Counted from the stretch's first letter, positions 44,305 to 55,721 are shown. The stretch is DNA of 64,000 bases from Paraglaciecola hydrolytica (GCF_001565895.1 NZ_LSNE01000011.1:189025-253024); one strand, 5' to 3'. Program-made: numbers and translations. Notes: generated by a model from the letters alone, not told the origin.

Positions 44305-44508
44305 ACCACAGAGCGCTACGCTCACTGAGAAAGGCAAAGTGACATAAAGTTAAGAAAATAAACGCTTAAATATTACCCAAAACCAAAAAGTGAGCATGTA
44401 AAGTATTAACGCAGTTTTTCTAATCTTTTTCTCCGAGTACTCTGTGTTCTCTGTGGTTCATATGTCTTTTGTCTTTAGCTAGCTACTCGTTTCTAGCTTC
44501 TATTTACT
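44305..44508. repeat. Palindromic repeat after hisF, copy 1
   Basis: The element opens with ACCACAGAG (44305-44313) and closes with CTCTGTGTTCTCTGTGGTT (44440-44458), so its ends are inverted copies. A tail rich in AGCT/TTCTA words runs to 44508, just short of the hisF stop. The same end and tail recur at 45338-45501 behind ilvE in the same orientation. Confidence 0.7.
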
Positions 44509-44511
44509 GGG

Positions 44512-45285
44512 TTAATCCCTAATCGCTATTTTCTGCGCTCTTAAATAAGCTTTTAAGTCTTGAATAGGGATAATGCCTTTGTGAAATACCGAGGCCGCTA
44601 GGGCGCCGTCCACATCGGCTTGTTCAAATACGTCTTTAAAATGAACTAACTCACCGGCACCGCCTGAGGCAATCAAGGGGACTTTGCAGGCTTTACGAAT
44701 GGCCGCCAGTTGGGCGATGTCATAACCCTGACGTACACCATCTTGGTTCATACAATTGAGTACGATTTCGCCTGCGCCACGTTGCTGTACTTCTTTCACC
44801 CAGTCAGCGGTTTGCCAGGTAGTAACCTGAGTGCGGCTTTCATCGCCGGTATATTGATGCACTTGGTAGACACCGGTTTCTTCGTTGTAATAGCTGTCGA
44901 TGCCGACAACCACACATTGTTGGCCATAGGTATCGTGTAAACGAGTAATCAATTCAGGATCCGCTAAGGCAGGGGAGTTGACCGAAATTTTATCGGCACC
45001 CATTTCCAGAATATAACCCGCTTGTTCAACGGTTTTAATGCCTCCAGCCACACAAAACGGAATGTCGATGACTTGGGCGATACGGGTAACCCAGCTTTTA
45101 TCTACCACACGTTGGTCGCTAGAGGCGGTAATGTCGTAAAACACTAATTCGTCGGCACCCTCTTCAGCATAACGCTGAGCTAGGGGCACTATGTCGCCGA
45201 TGATCTCATGGTTACGGAATTTAACCCCCTTAACCACTTTGCCATCTTTTACATCTAAACAGGGGATAATGCGTCTTGCGAGCAT
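44512..45285 (-). CDS. hisF: Imidazole glycerol phosphate synthase, cyclase subunit
   Basis: HisF, with HisH, forms imidazole glycerol phosphate and AICAR from PRFAR and ammonia. The 257-residue TIM barrel has [20 protein letters not shown] with the catalytic Asp, [27 protein letters not shown], the second catalytic Asp in VVVGIDSYY and [12 protein letters not shown]. In this operon it is separated from hisA by ilvE and two gaps, instead of following hisA directly. Confidence 0.97.
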   Translation of the reverse strand: MLARRIIPCLDVKDGKVVKGVKFRNHEIIGDIVPLAQRYAEEGADELVFYDITASSDQRVVDKSWVTRIAQVIDIPFCVAGGIKTVEQAGYILEMGADKISVNSPALADPELITRLHDTYGQQCVVVGIDSYYNEETGVYQVHQYTGDESRTQVTTWQTADWVKEVQQRGAGEIVLNCMNQDGVRQGYDIAQLAAIRKACKVPLIASGGAGELVHFKDVFEQADVDGALAASVFHKGIIPIQDLKAYLRAQKIAIRD

Positions 45286-45337
45286 AATAAACCTTATAAA
45301 AAATTACCGGCAGTACAGTACTGCAAAAATATTCAAT

Positions 45338-45501
45338 ACAGAGAATGCAGAGAACACCCAATTATCTTTCTCAAAGAGCTTAGTGATATGTTAAAGCCAA
45401 GTTGGAGTGTTTACTCTGTCTTTGGCTTTACCTATCGACCCTCTGTGTTCTCTGTGGTTAATTGCTTTTAGTCTTTGAGCTATTTACTAGTATCTATTTA
45501 C
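45338..45501. repeat. Palindromic repeat after ilvE, copy 2
   Basis: The element opens with CAGAGAATGCAGAGAAC (about 45339-45355) and closes with CTCTGTGTTCTCTGTGGTT (45441-45459), again with inverted ends. A tail of TTTTAGTCTTTGAGCT...TCTATTTAC leads up to the ilvE stop. The interior differs from copy 1, so the ends are the conserved part. It interrupts the ilvE-hisF junction. Confidence 0.7.
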
Positions 45502-45507
45502 GGACGT

Positions 45508-46506
45508 TTAGCAGACCTTAGTTAACCAACCATGAGTGTCAGGTGCTTTGCCCCACTGAATATCGTTCAGTGCTTGGCGTAATTTTTGGGTTGTAGGACC
45601 TGCTTCGCCTGAGCCTACTTTGATCTCTTTTCCATTATGGATAAAGGTGCCAATAGGCGTTAATACCGCCGCGGTTCCTGATAACGCGGCTTCTACACCG
45701 GGTTTGGCAGCACGTTCAAGTAGTTCTCTCACCGTGAGGTTACGTTCGCTAATGGTCATGCCCAAATCAGCCGCTAGGGTCAATATGCTTGAGCGAGTTA
45801 CACCATGTAAAAAGCTTGAATCTAAACCTTTGGTGATGATTTCGTTGCCATCAATAAGTAAGAAGTTGGCCGCGCCGGTTTCTTGCACGTCGCCATTGGG
45901 ACAGAACAAAATTTGGTCGGCTTGTACTTCTGCTTTAGCTTTTAGGATAGGGCCCAACGCGCTGGCATAGTTACCACCACTTTTGATCATGCCCATGTGA
46001 GGCGCGCAACGCATGCCCGTTTCATCTAGTAAAATCCGTAAAGCTTTAGCGCCGCCGGCAAAATAGTCGCCAACCGGTGATAACAAAACGTACAACATGG
46101 ATGATAAAGTGGGTGCTGCGGCTTTGCCGATAGCGCCTTCCGTGCCAATGTGGGTCGGACGAATGTACATCGAACCCGGAGGTAGAGGTACATCAGCAGC
46201 GTATTGGGCCACGATGTCCACTATCATCTTAGATACTTGTGCTTCGTCGATGGCGGGCAAAGATAAAAAACGGCTGCTTTGGGCAAAGCGTTTGACGTTT
46301 TGATCCATACGAAATAAATGCACACTGCCATCACTGTGGCGGAAGGCTTTTAGCCCTTCAAAGCAGGTGCTTGAATAGTGCAATACATGGGCGCCGGGAT
46401 GTAATTGTATACTGTCCGCAGCCACTGTTTGTGCCTGACCCCACTGATTATTTTCGAAGGTGGTTAATGCCATCTTTGGCATAAACACTGTACCAAACGC
46501 CGCCAT
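45508..46506 (-). CDS. ilvE: Branched-chain amino acid aminotransferase
   Basis: This 332-residue fold-type IV PLP enzyme transaminates leucine, isoleucine and valine. Markers are HVLHYSSTCFEGLKAFRHSD, MYIRPTHIGTEGAIG, the PLP lysine in MGMIKSGGNYASALGPILKA, VQETGAANFLLI and EAALSGTAAVLTPIGTF. This is the longer bacterial type II form. Its place inside the his operon, between hisA and hisF, is unusual. It shares no substrate with histidine synthesis, so it is probably an insertion kept in the transcript or transcribed on its own. The 147-bp gap upstream could hold a promoter. Confidence 0.93.
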   Translation of the reverse strand: MAAFGTVFMPKMALTTFENNQWGQAQTVAADSIQLHPGAHVLHYSSTCFEGLKAFRHSDGSVHLFRMDQNVKRFAQSSRFLSLPAIDEAQVSKMIVDIVAQYAADVPLPPGSMYIRPTHIGTEGAIGKAAAPTLSSMLYVLLSPVGDYFAGGAKALRILLDETGMRCAPHMGMIKSGGNYASALGPILKAKAEVQADQILFCPNGDVQETGAANFLLIDGNEIITKGLDSSFLHGVTRSSILTLAADLGMTISERNLTVRELLERAAKPGVEAALSGTAAVLTPIGTFIHNGKEIKVGSGEAGPTTQKLRQALNDIQWGKAPDTHGWLTKVC

Positions 46507-46653
46507 TGTCTTTTCCTATTTAGTTAGTTTTTACCCATACATGTCACACATTGTTTCATGTACTAATATTTGTCTGCCAATTATTCAATAACGGCTTTAA
46601 ACACGCAATCTTAGTGCTGGTATTAGCTCCGCTCGTTTGGCTCAATTTGTTTG

Positions 46654-47993
<1,340 letters not shown>

Positions 47994-47995
47994 GA

Positions 47996-49066
47996 CTATA
48001 AGGTTCCTTTACTGCTGGGTAGGGCTTCACCTTGTTTGTGAATAGCCTGACGTAAAGCACGGCCAAACACTTTAAACAAACTTTCGACTTGATGATGGGC
48101 ATTGCCCTCGGTGGTAGAAAGGTGCAATGACAAACCCATAGCCTGAGCAATCGAATAAAAGAAATGGGGCACCATTTCGGTGGCCATTTCACCTACGGTA
48201 TCGCGGCTAAACACGGCATCAAATTTAAGGTGAGGGCGGTTCGAAATATCCAAAATACATTCGGCGCGACATTCATCCATGGGTAAAGCAAACCCAAAAC
48301 GACCTATACCCCGTTTGTCACCAAGGGCCTTTTTCATGGCTTCACCTAAGGCAAGGGCGGTATCTTCCACACTGTGGTGATCATCGATGTGCAAGTCGCC
48401 ATCGGTTTTTAAGATCAATTCAAATCCGCCATGGGTAGCGATTTGGTCCAGCATGTGATCAAAAAAGCCCACGCCAGTATGAATAGTCGACTTGGCCGTA
48501 GAGTCTAAATCCACCGTCACTTCGATATTAGTCTCGGAAGTTTTGCGCACTACAGTAGCCACGCGGCTAGAAGCCAAAAGTTGTTTTTGAATGGCAGGCC
48601 AGTCATTAAGAATGCGGTCATACTTGATGCCCACAATGCCCATATTTTCAGCTAGCTGGATATCAGTTTGACGATCACCAATTACAAAGGAGCGGGTAAA
48701 ATCCACTCTACCTTGTTGTAAATAGTCTTTCACTAGCCCGAGTTTGGGTTTACGGCAACTGCAGTTTTGATTATCAAAATGTGAGCAAATCAATACGTCA
48801 TCAAAAATCACGCCTTGGCTGGAAAAAATATCCATCATTTTATTGTGAGCCAAATCAAAATCGGCTTGTGGAAAACTATCTGTACCTAAACCGTCTTGGT
48901 TCGACACTAAAACTAAACGAAAACCACTTTGTTGTAGTTTAAGTAATACCGGAATAACTTGCGGTTCAAAAACCAGTTTTTCTAAGGTATCTAATTGTTT
49001 ATCAATAGCTGGCTCTTCAACTAGGGTACCGTCACGGTCGATAAAAAGAATGGCTTGTTGACTCAT
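47996..49066 (-). CDS. hisB: Bifunctional histidinol-phosphatase / imidazoleglycerol-phosphate dehydratase
   Basis: The N-terminal half (residues 1-165) is a HAD-family histidinol phosphatase with [13 protein letters not shown] and the zinc cysteines of [14 protein letters not shown]. The C-terminal half (about 166-356) is the manganese dehydratase with [38 protein letters not shown], and [20 protein letters not shown] with its histidines. The fused form is typical of gammaproteobacteria. It overlaps hisC by 4 bp. Confidence 0.97.
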   Translation of the reverse strand: MSQQAILFIDRDGTLVEEPAIDKQLDTLEKLVFEPQVIPVLLKLQQSGFRLVLVSNQDGLGTDSFPQADFDLAHNKMMDIFSSQGVIFDDVLICSHFDNQNCSCRKPKLGLVKDYLQQGRVDFTRSFVIGDRQTDIQLAENMGIVGIKYDRILNDWPAIQKQLLASSRVATVVRKTSETNIEVTVDLDSTAKSTIHTGVGFFDHMLDQIATHGGFELILKTDGDLHIDDHHSVEDTALALGEAMKKALGDKRGIGRFGFALPMDECRAECILDISNRPHLKFDAVFSRDTVGEMATEMVPHFFYSIAQAMGLSLHLSTTEGNAHHQVESLFKVFGRALRQAIHKQGEALPSSKGTL

Positions 49067-50193
49067 GCTGGGCTTCCTGTGTTCGATTGGCTGGCAAAAA
49101 ATTGTTTAATAAGGCTTAGCAAGTGCTGGTTTTGTTCAACATTACCCACGGTAATGCGCAAGCAATTGGCTAAATTACGTTGTTTACTTTGGTCGCGAAT
49201 AAACATCTTGTGAGAGACTAAAAAGTCCATCAAAGCTTGCTTTTGCGCGCTGCGGAATAAGATAAAGTTGGCCTTATCATCCCCCACTAACTCAATACCT
49301 GGGAAGTTGCTTAAAGCCTGTTTAAGCTTGGCTTTTTCATCGCTGATAGTCTCAACCTGTAAGGTCATCAAAGCTAAACCTTTGGCACTTAGCGCTTGCT
49401 CGGCAATCTGTGCTACAGGTTGTGGCATAGGGTAGGGCGCAATTACTTTTAATAAAGTATGAATAATGGCTTCGTTAGCCAGAGTAAAACCGCAGCGAAT
49501 ACCGGCTAAAGCAAAGGCTTTAGATAAAGTACGCAAGATCACTAAATTAGGATATTCAGCCAGTTTAGTGGCAAAGGTACACGTGGCATCAAATTCAATA
49601 TAGGCCTCGTCAACCACCACTAAAGCCGAATCAGCAAAGTGGTTTAACACTTGTTCAATTTGCTGTGGCGCAACGCTAGTGCCTGTTGGGTTATTGGGTG
49701 AGCAGATAAAAACGATGTTGACCTTATCTTTGAAGGTTTTGATGGCCTCAATATCTAAGGAAAAATCAGGCTTGAGCAAGGCAACATCAACACCCACATT
49801 GCAGGTTTCTGCACTAATGGCATACATGCCGTAAGTAGGGGGGCAGATTAATATGCTGTCTTTACCTGGGGTGCAAAAAGCGCGAATGAGTAACTCTATG
49901 CCTTCATCGGCACCACGACTAACCAGCAGTTGTTTGTTGTTCACACCTGCATAGGACGCGTAGGGCTTAATGACTGCACTGGGCTGACAATCGGGATAGC
50001 GATTTAACAAGTCACTGTCTATCGAATACTCGTTGGCAAAAGGCGATTCGTTGGCGTTTAGCCATACCGGGACTTGTGCATCTTGGTTATTATCGCTGGC
50101 GGCAAACAAACGGCGTGCCGATTCGTAGGGCACTAAGGCTTTGAGATTTTCGCACACCAGTTTGTCCACTAGAGTTTGAACATTGGCTGTCAT
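49063..50193 (-). CDS. hisC: Histidinol-phosphate aminotransferase
   Basis: HisC transfers an amino group from glutamate to imidazole acetol phosphate. The 376-residue fold-type I PLP enzyme shows [64 protein letters not shown] and the PLP lysine in [17 protein letters not shown]. It overlaps hisD and hisB by ATGA, so the three are tightly coupled. Confidence 0.97.
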   Translation of the reverse strand: MTANVQTLVDKLVCENLKALVPYESARRLFAASDNNQDAQVPVWLNANESPFANEYSIDSDLLNRYPDCQPSAVIKPYASYAGVNNKQLLVSRGADEGIELLIRAFCTPGKDSILICPPTYGMYAISAETCNVGVDVALLKPDFSLDIEAIKTFKDKVNIVFICSPNNPTGTSVAPQQIEQVLNHFADSALVVVDEAYIEFDATCTFATKLAEYPNLVILRTLSKAFALAGIRCGFTLANEAIIHTLLKVIAPYPMPQPVAQIAEQALSAKGLALMTLQVETISDEKAKLKQALSNFPGIELVGDDKANFILFRSAQKQALMDFLVSHKMFIRDQSKQRNLANCLRITVGNVEQNQHLLSLIKQFFASQSNTGSPA

Positions 50194-51491
50194 TGCGTAG
50201 CGTCTCCATCTTGTAATCTTAACGCCACGGCTTGTCTGTGGGCGTCTAAACCTTCTGCATCGGCTAAGTCCATGATGGCATTGCCAATATTTTTAAGGCC
50301 CTGATAAGAGAGTTCTTGCACGGTATAACGGCGCATAAAATCGGCTAAACCTAAGCTCGAATAATTACGTGCATAACCGTAGGTGGGCAATACATGGTTA
50401 GTGCCACTGGCATAATCGCCTGCTGATTCGGGTGACCACTTACCCACAAATATGGAGCCAGCGTTAGTCAACTTAGGCAGAGCTGCACGGGCATTTTCAA
50501 TCTGCACAATTAAGTGTTCAGGTGCGTAAGCATTACTCACCGCAAAAGCCTGCTCGAGTGAGTCCGTGAGAATATAACGACTGTGTTGCACCGCTTGCTC
50601 AGCGATATTTTGGCGACTCAAAGTTGTTAATTGTTTAGTCACTTGTGCTTTAACCGCATCGATAAGCGTGGCACTGTCAGACACTAATACTGCCTGTGAA
50701 TCAGCGCCATGTTCGGCTTGGGATAATAAGTCAGAAGCTACAAATACTGGGTTAGCTTGAGAGTCAGCAATCACTAATACTTCTGAAGGGCCTGCAGGCA
50801 TATCAATAGCTGGGCCAGCCGGAATACGGCTAACTTGTTGTTTGGCTTCGGTCACAAAGCTATTGCCAGGACCAAATATTTTATCCACTTTGGCAATAGA
50901 TTCAGTGCCTAGAGCGAGTGCTGCAATCGCCTGAGCGCCACCGACTAAATAGATTTCATCAATGCCACAAAGCTCGGCGGCGTAACGGATCTCAAGAGCT
51001 ATTTCGCCGTCTTTGTTAGGCGGCGTACACAGCACTTTGCGTGCACAACCAGCGACTTGAGCGCTTACACCTAACATTAAAACAGTCGAGGGCAGTGGTG
51101 CACTACCACCTGGAATATACAAACCCACTGAGCTTAAAGGCGCATGTTTTAATTCACACACTACACCGGGGGATGTTTCAACTGTTACATCTTGTGGATA
51201 CTGGGCTTGATGAAAGGCTTTGATGTTGGCATAAGCCACTTCAATAGCGCTTTTTACCTTGGGACTAAGCTGTGCTGCGAGGTTTTGCATGGCTGAGTCA
51301 GCAATACGTAATTGGCTCAGTTTCGCCCCATCAAAACGTTCGGTCAGAGCCAATAAGGCTTGATCACCTTGGCTACTGACTTGACTGATAATGTCGGCCA
51401 CAATCTGGCTTAACGTAGCCGAGTCTGCCATGGCAGGACGGCTCAGTAAGCTTTGCTGTTGCTGTTGATTAAGTAGGGACCACTTTTGCAT
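50190..51491 (-). CDS. hisD: Histidinol dehydrogenase
   Basis: HisD oxidises L-histidinol to histidine in two NAD-dependent steps with zinc. The 433 residues include GLYIPGGSAPLPSTVLMLGV, VGGAQAIAALALGT, KIFGPGNSFVTEAKQQV, IDMPAGPSEVLVIAD, the zinc-binding SQAEHGADSQAVLVS, and YASGTNHVLPTYGYA. It lies 15 bp after hisG. Confidence 0.97.
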   Translation of the reverse strand: MQKWSLLNQQQQQSLLSRPAMADSATLSQIVADIISQVSSQGDQALLALTERFDGAKLSQLRIADSAMQNLAAQLSPKVKSAIEVAYANIKAFHQAQYPQDVTVETSPGVVCELKHAPLSSVGLYIPGGSAPLPSTVLMLGVSAQVAGCARKVLCTPPNKDGEIALEIRYAAELCGIDEIYLVGGAQAIAALALGTESIAKVDKIFGPGNSFVTEAKQQVSRIPAGPAIDMPAGPSEVLVIADSQANPVFVASDLLSQAEHGADSQAVLVSDSATLIDAVKAQVTKQLTTLSRQNIAEQAVQHSRYILTDSLEQAFAVSNAYAPEHLIVQIENARAALPKLTNAGSIFVGKWSPESAGDYASGTNHVLPTYGYARNYSSLGLADFMRRYTVQELSYQGLKNIGNAIMDLADAEGLDAHRQAVALRLQDGDATQ

Positions 51492-51506
51492 GAGACCTGC
51501 TCGCTC

Positions 51507-52406
51507 CTAGTTCATCATCTTTTCAATGGGCATAACCAGTATTGAACTGCAGCCCAATGCTTTAAGTTTTTCCATGGTTTCCCAAAATAGATTTTCTGGA
51601 CTCACCACGTGAATGGCCACGGTTTTATCATTACCCGCCAGTGGCAATACTGTTGGGTTTTCTGAACCGGGCAACAAGGATTTAACTTGCTCTAAATAGG
51701 CCAAAGGTGCGTGCAACATGATGTATTTGCTTTCTTTGGCTTGAATAACGCCATCAATACGAGGTAATAATTTGTTGATCAAAGATTGTTTGGCTTCAGT
51801 CAGTTCGCCAGCACGTTGAATAAATACCGCTTTTGAACGGAAGATCACATCTTCTTCATGCAAACCATTGGCTTCTAAAGTGGCACCAGTTGAAACCAAA
51901 TCACAAATCGCATCGGCCACACCAGCCCGTGGTGCAACTTCTACCGAGCCGGTTAACATAACCGCTTTAGCTTCAACGTTTTGCTCTTTGAAAAAGCGTT
52001 CAAGTAAAAACGGATAAGTAGTCGCGACTTTTTTACCGGCTAAGGACTGCACACCTTGATAATTAAATTCATTAGGTACAGCTATGGATAAACGACAGCC
52101 ACCATAGTCTAAACGGCGTAATTCAATATATTCGTGTTGCTTGCCTGCCGCTTGGCGTTCGAGCATTTTTTCTTCTAATTCGTTTTCACCAATAAAACCA
52201 AGATCAACCACGCCATCCATTACCAGACCAGGGATATCGTCGTCGCGCACTAACAATAAGTCGATGGGTTGATTGGTAGAATGAGCAATGAGTAAACGAT
52301 CACGAATTTGTAGTTTAATGCCAATGGCTTTTAACAAAGCGATACTGTCGTCGCTAAGGCGACCGGATTTTTGTACCGCGATACGAAGTCTGTTGCTGTC
52401 ACTCAT
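51507..52406 (-). CDS. hisG: ATP phosphoribosyltransferase, long form
   Basis: HisG starts histidine synthesis by joining ATP and PRPP. At 299 residues it is the long form, with a C-terminal regulatory ACT-like domain (about 225-299) for histidine feedback, so no HisZ is needed. Visible parts are [68 protein letters not shown], the PRPP loop [20 protein letters not shown], and [20 protein letters not shown]. First gene of the operon, behind an attenuator. Confidence 0.97.
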   Translation of the reverse strand: MSDSNRLRIAVQKSGRLSDDSIALLKAIGIKLQIRDRLLIAHSTNQPIDLLLVRDDDIPGLVMDGVVDLGFIGENELEEKMLERQAAGKQHEYIELRRLDYGGCRLSIAVPNEFNYQGVQSLAGKKVATTYPFLLERFFKEQNVEAKAVMLTGSVEVAPRAGVADAICDLVSTGATLEANGLHEEDVIFRSKAVFIQRAGELTEAKQSLINKLLPRIDGVIQAKESKYIMLHAPLAYLEQVKSLLPGSENPTVLPLAGNDKTVAIHVVSPENLFWETMEKLKALGCSSILVMPIEKMMN

Positions 52407-52482
52407 GTTTGTTCCCGTTTTATAAAATCAAAAAGTTAATAGTTTGCTTGCCGTTCATTCTCTTCTTGGGGCCATTTAAATG

Positions 52483-52513
52483 AAAAACCCCCGGAAGTTG
52501 CCTTCCGAGGGTT
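52483..52513 (-). terminator. his operon attenuator terminator
   Basis: On the minus strand CCCTCGGAAG and CTTCCGGGGG pair around GCAA and are followed by TTTTT. It lies between the leader peptide and hisG. Upstream stems CTGGAAGG/CCTTCCAG (52532-52558) can form alternative pairings, as expected of an attenuator. Confidence 0.88.
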
Positions 52514-52573
52514 GAGAAAATTTTCTGCGCCACTGGAAGGATTCAATAAACCTTCCAGCCTAGACCTGAAAGG

Positions 52574-52615
52574 TTAAGCTTTGTGGTGATGGACGACTTG
52601 CAGTGAATTTTTCAA
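52574..52615 (-). CDS. hisL: his leader peptide
   Basis: This 13-residue frame reads (TTG)KNSLQVVHHHKA and stop, with three consecutive histidine codons right before the attenuator stems. Ribosome stalling at these codons when histidyl-tRNA is scarce would favour the anti-terminator. The start is a TTG (an ATT two codons earlier would be rarer), with AGGA upstream. Only three His codons in a row is fewer than the seven of E. coli. Confidence 0.75.
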   Translation of the reverse strand: MKNSLQVVHHHKA

Positions 52616-52691
52616 AATAAATTAATCCTGTTTGAAAGTGCTGAGCAACCCATGTTGCTTTTAAAAATGTTGGCACTCAATAATGGCGCAT

Positions 52692-52720
52692 ACATTATGC
52701 AATTGAGGGGCTTATTGCAA
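52692..52720 (-). promoter_or_regulatory. his operon promoter
   Basis: On the minus strand TTGCAA (52720-52715) is followed after exactly 17 bp by TAATGT (52697-52692), about 80 bp before the leader peptide. The match to sigma-70 consensus and its position are good. Confidence 0.7.
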
Positions 52721-52780
52721 GGGTAAATACAGGGCAATTATCAGGTTTTTGCCTCTTACTTAAAACAAAATCGACTATTA

Positions 52781-52803
52781 AAGGTCTTATCTTATAAGAC
52801 CTT
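52781..52803. promoter_or_regulatory. Perfect 10-bp inverted repeat between his promoter and the next gene
   Basis: AAGGTCTTAT and ATAAGACCTT are exact inverted copies with a 3-base centre. It lies about 60 bp upstream of the his -35 box and 80 bp before the gene at 52884. It could be a regulator site or a terminator-like hairpin (GTTT follows on the plus strand). Confidence 0.45.
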
Positions 52804-52883
52804 GTTTATCTCAGTGATTTAAAGACTTAAGTAAAAGAGGCGATATAGGTTTACAACTGCTTAAAAAATGGACGGATATTGTT

Positions 52884-53177
52884 ATGAGTAACGATTTGCT
52901 ATTTTCAGTATTACCTCGTCAGGGCACGGTACCTATTGCCCATGATGAACACAAAGTACAGAAAGTCTCGAAAGAGGCTGCTTTGCGTGCGCTTAACGAT
53001 GAAGAGCAGGAGTTACATCTAGAAGAGCGAGAGGCCCGTGAAAAACAGCAGCAATCGCAGTCAAAAAATAAATCTCAAGTCCCTGCCAAAGAAGAAGAGG
53101 CTAGTGAAGACAATCAGCAAATCAAGGACAAGGATAAATCAGATAAAGGTTTTAAACACTTAGATATTTACGTTTAA
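52884..53177 (+). CDS. Small charged, probably disordered protein
   Basis: This 97-residue protein begins MSNDLLFSVLPRQGTVPIAH and then becomes very rich in Glu, Gln and Lys (about residues 38-90), probably a coiled coil or disordered tail, ending KGFKHLDIYV. No family is recognised. A divergent position relative to the his promoter and a regular start with clean codon use suggest it is real. It is followed by gene debris on the other strand. Confidence 0.6.
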   Translation: MSNDLLFSVLPRQGTVPIAHDEHKVQKVSKEAALRALNDEEQELHLEEREAREKQQQSQSKNKSQVPAKEEEASEDNQQIKDKDKSDKGFKHLDIYV

Positions 53178-53180
53178 GGC

Positions 53181-53489
53181 TTAAAGGGATTTTTGTTCAA
53201 TCTGTGTAAGTGCATGCTGTAATTCTTCAAGATACTGGGTTTTATCGAAACAAGGGGTTGGGAAGTCTTTTTAGCTCCAATACCAACCTTGTTTCTGTTT
53301 TGTTTTGTCATCACGATGGGGATTGAGCCAATGTCCCTAGTATACAAACTGTTGATAACATTCCATTTTTGCCAAAAATATCCAACAACTATATTCACCA
53401 CAATCGCAGGCGTAAGACATTAAAGTTGTCGTTTGTTGGTTTAATGCGGCCTGAATATCCGTGATAGAAAAAGTTGGTATAAGAGCCAT
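53181..53489 (-). pseudogene. Broken gene with two in-frame stop codons
   Basis: A single minus-strand frame of 103 codons starts at ATG 53489 (MALIPTFSITDIQAALNQQT) and ends DKTQYLEELQHALTQIEQKS-L at 53181. It is interrupted only by TAG at 53337-53339 (codon 51) and TAA at 53271-53273 (codon 73). The pieces look protein-like: cysteine- and aromatic-rich SYACDCGEYSCWIFLAKMEC, GHWLNPHRDD and GWYWS-stop-KDFPTPCFD. No family is recognised. Nonsense decay is the simplest reading; the start codon is weakly supported. Confidence 0.45.
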
Positions 53490-53675
53490 TAATTTCCCAC
53501 AAATAACAGCGCGAGCTAAAAGTTAATACGCCCTAGTGTAAGTAAAATATTCTACAATGAAATAGTAACGAGCTTGCATGATGAAGCCACTTTTGTTGTG
53601 CTCGCCAGGCATGGTGCGTAGCTGGGAGAGGAGGGCCATTTTCGCCATTACTCTCAAACATCCTAGGGACTGACT

Positions 53676-53741
53676 TTAATAACGAGCTTGAACGCCGAGG
53701 ACATAAGTTCTGCCGTTAGGCGGATGACTGTAGTATCTATG
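53676..53741 (-). pseudogene. Possible outer-membrane receptor C-terminal remnant
   Basis: A 21-codon tail reads HRYYSHPPNGRTYVLGVQAR-Y and stop on the minus strand. A GRTYxLGV...aromatic end is typical of TonB-dependent receptor last strands. A stop codon lies directly in front, so nothing else of the gene remains here. The 11-bp word TAACGAGCTTG occurs both here (53679-53690) and at 53569-53580, suggesting local rearrangement. The rest of 53490-53795 shows no gene. Confidence 0.35.
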
Positions 53742-53795
53742 TCAAAAGTGACCACGTGGGGCAGCGCGTTTTTTTTAACGTTTCCCTTCAAAAGC

Positions 53796-55658
53796 TTAAG
53801 CTTGAAAAGCAGCGATTTTCGCTAGTATCCCCGCTGCATCCATGCCCAATTCAGCATACATTTCTTGTTGGGTACCTTGCATAATAAACTCATCAGGCAA
53901 ACCTACTTGCAGTAGTTTACAGCTGTGTTTACTCGACATGAGATATTCCGCAACTGCGCTGCCTGCACCGCCCATGATTGCACCGTCTTCTAGGCTGACA
54001 AATAAGTCGTGGTTGGCTGCCAGTTGCTCAATGATGGCGGTGTCTAATGGTTTAACAAAACGCATATCAATGACCGTGGCGTTGATTTGTTCGCCAGCCG
54101 CCTGAGCAAAAGGTAATAACACCCCAAAGTTTAGAATCGCGACTTTTTCGCCTGTGCGAATAGTGCGGCTTTTGCCCAGTGGCATCTCCGTCATTTCGGT
54201 TTCAGGGGTAACGCCAGTTGCGGCACCACGGGGGTAACGCACTGCGGCGGGTTTGTTGAGTTTATGGCCGGTATACAACATTTGGCGGCATTCATTTTCG
54301 TCGGCAGGCGCCATGATCACCATGTTGGGAATACAGCGCAAAAACGGGATGTCAAAGGCACCTTGGTGAGTTGGGCCATCGGCACCCACTAAACCTGCAC
54401 GATCGATGGCAAACAATACCGGCAAATTCTGTAAGGCTACATCGTGGATCAATTGATCGTAAGCCCGTTGTAAAAAGGTTGAATAAATCGCAACTACAGC
54501 GTTGAGGCCTTCTTTGGCGAGGCCTGCGGCAAAGGTTACGGCATGTTGTTCGGCAATGGCTACATCAAAGTACTGCTCAGGAAACTGTTGGGAAAATTTT
54601 ACCATGCCCGAGCCTTCTCGCATGGCCGGAGTGACTGCCATTAATTTAGGATCAAGTGTTGCCATGTCACACAACCAGTCGCCAAAGATGGCGGAAAAGG
54701 TGGGGTTGCTGGGGGCTGATTTGGGTAAACCTGCGGCATTAGGATTAAATTTGGGGACAGCATGAAATTTAATGGGGTCACGCTCGGCGAGCTCAAAACC
54801 CTTACCTTTTTTGGTCACTACATGCAGGATTTGTGGACCCTTGATATTGCGCATATTACGCAGAGTTTCGACTACGCCTTTAACATCATGGCCATCGATA
54901 GGGCCAATATAATTAAAGCCCAGTTCTTCAAATATGGTGCCTGGTACTACCATGCCTTTGATGTGCTCTTCGGCGCGGCTGGCAAATTCTTTGATGGGGG
55001 GCACAGAGCTTAGTAATTTTTTACTGCCATCTCGAATGGTATTAAACAAACTGCCGGTGAGTAAGCGGGCCAAGTGGCTATTAAGCGCACCAACGTTTTC
55101 GGAGATAGACATCTCGTTATCGTTCAGTACCACTAACAAATCTTTGTCGATGTCTCCACCGTGATTTAAGGCTTCAAAAGCCATGCCGGCGGTCATCGCA
55201 CCATCGCCAATCACGGCAACAACTTTACGGCCTTTATTTTCTTTTTCGGCCGCAACGGCCATGCCCAAAGCGGCACTGATAGACGTGGACGAATGTCCCA
55301 CGGCAAAAGTATCGTATTCACTTTCGGGCGGCCAAGGGAAGGGGTGTAACCCTCCTTTTTGGCGAATAGTAGGCATACGCTCACGTCTGCCGGTGAGTAT
55401 TTTATGTGGATAGGCTTGATGGCCCACATCCCATAACAAACGATCAAAAGGGGTGTTATATACGTAATGCAAAGCCACGGTTAACTCAACCGTTCCCAAC
55501 CCTGAGGCAAAATGACCACTACTTTGACTAACACAAGTTAACAGGTACTGACGTAACTCGGCAGATAGCTGTTGGAGTTTTTCTTGTGGTAAGCCACGCA
55601 GTTGGTCAGGCGTATTGGCTTGCGCCAATATGGGGTAGTTTGCAAGATCTAGGGTCAT
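53796..55658 (-). CDS. dxs: 1-deoxy-D-xylulose-5-phosphate synthase
   Basis: Dxs joins pyruvate and glyceraldehyde 3-phosphate to DXP, the entry to isoprenoid, thiamine and (via PdxJ) vitamin B6 synthesis. The 620-residue thiamine-diphosphate enzyme shows [15 protein letters not shown], the ThDP motif [20 protein letters not shown] ending in a LNDNEMSIS segment, [16 protein letters not shown], the catalytic Glu in [16 protein letters not shown], and [17 protein letters not shown]. It ends the xseB-ispA-dxs operon, 63 bp after ispA. Confidence 0.97.
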   Translation of the reverse strand: MTLDLANYPILAQANTPDQLRGLPQEKLQQLSAELRQYLLTCVSQSSGHFASGLGTVELTVALHYVYNTPFDRLLWDVGHQAYPHKILTGRRERMPTIRQKGGLHPFPWPPESEYDTFAVGHSSTSISAALGMAVAAEKENKGRKVVAVIGDGAMTAGMAFEALNHGGDIDKDLLVVLNDNEMSISENVGALNSHLARLLTGSLFNTIRDGSKKLLSSVPPIKEFASRAEEHIKGMVVPGTIFEELGFNYIGPIDGHDVKGVVETLRNMRNIKGPQILHVVTKKGKGFELAERDPIKFHAVPKFNPNAAGLPKSAPSNPTFSAIFGDWLCDMATLDPKLMAVTPAMREGSGMVKFSQQFPEQYFDVAIAEQHAVTFAAGLAKEGLNAVVAIYSTFLQRAYDQLIHDVALQNLPVLFAIDRAGLVGADGPTHQGAFDIPFLRCIPNMVIMAPADENECRQMLYTGHKLNKPAAVRYPRGAATGVTPETEMTEMPLGKSRTIRTGEKVAILNFGVLLPFAQAAGEQINATVIDMRFVKPLDTAIIEQLAANHDLFVSLEDGAIMGGAGSAVAEYLMSSKHSCKLLQVGLPDEFIMQGTQQEMYAELGMDAAGILAKIAAFQA

Positions 55659-55721
55659 GAATGGCTAGTCAACTATAGGGTTATTATTTTTCATGCAATG
55701 CCATACAAATATTAGTTTGGT

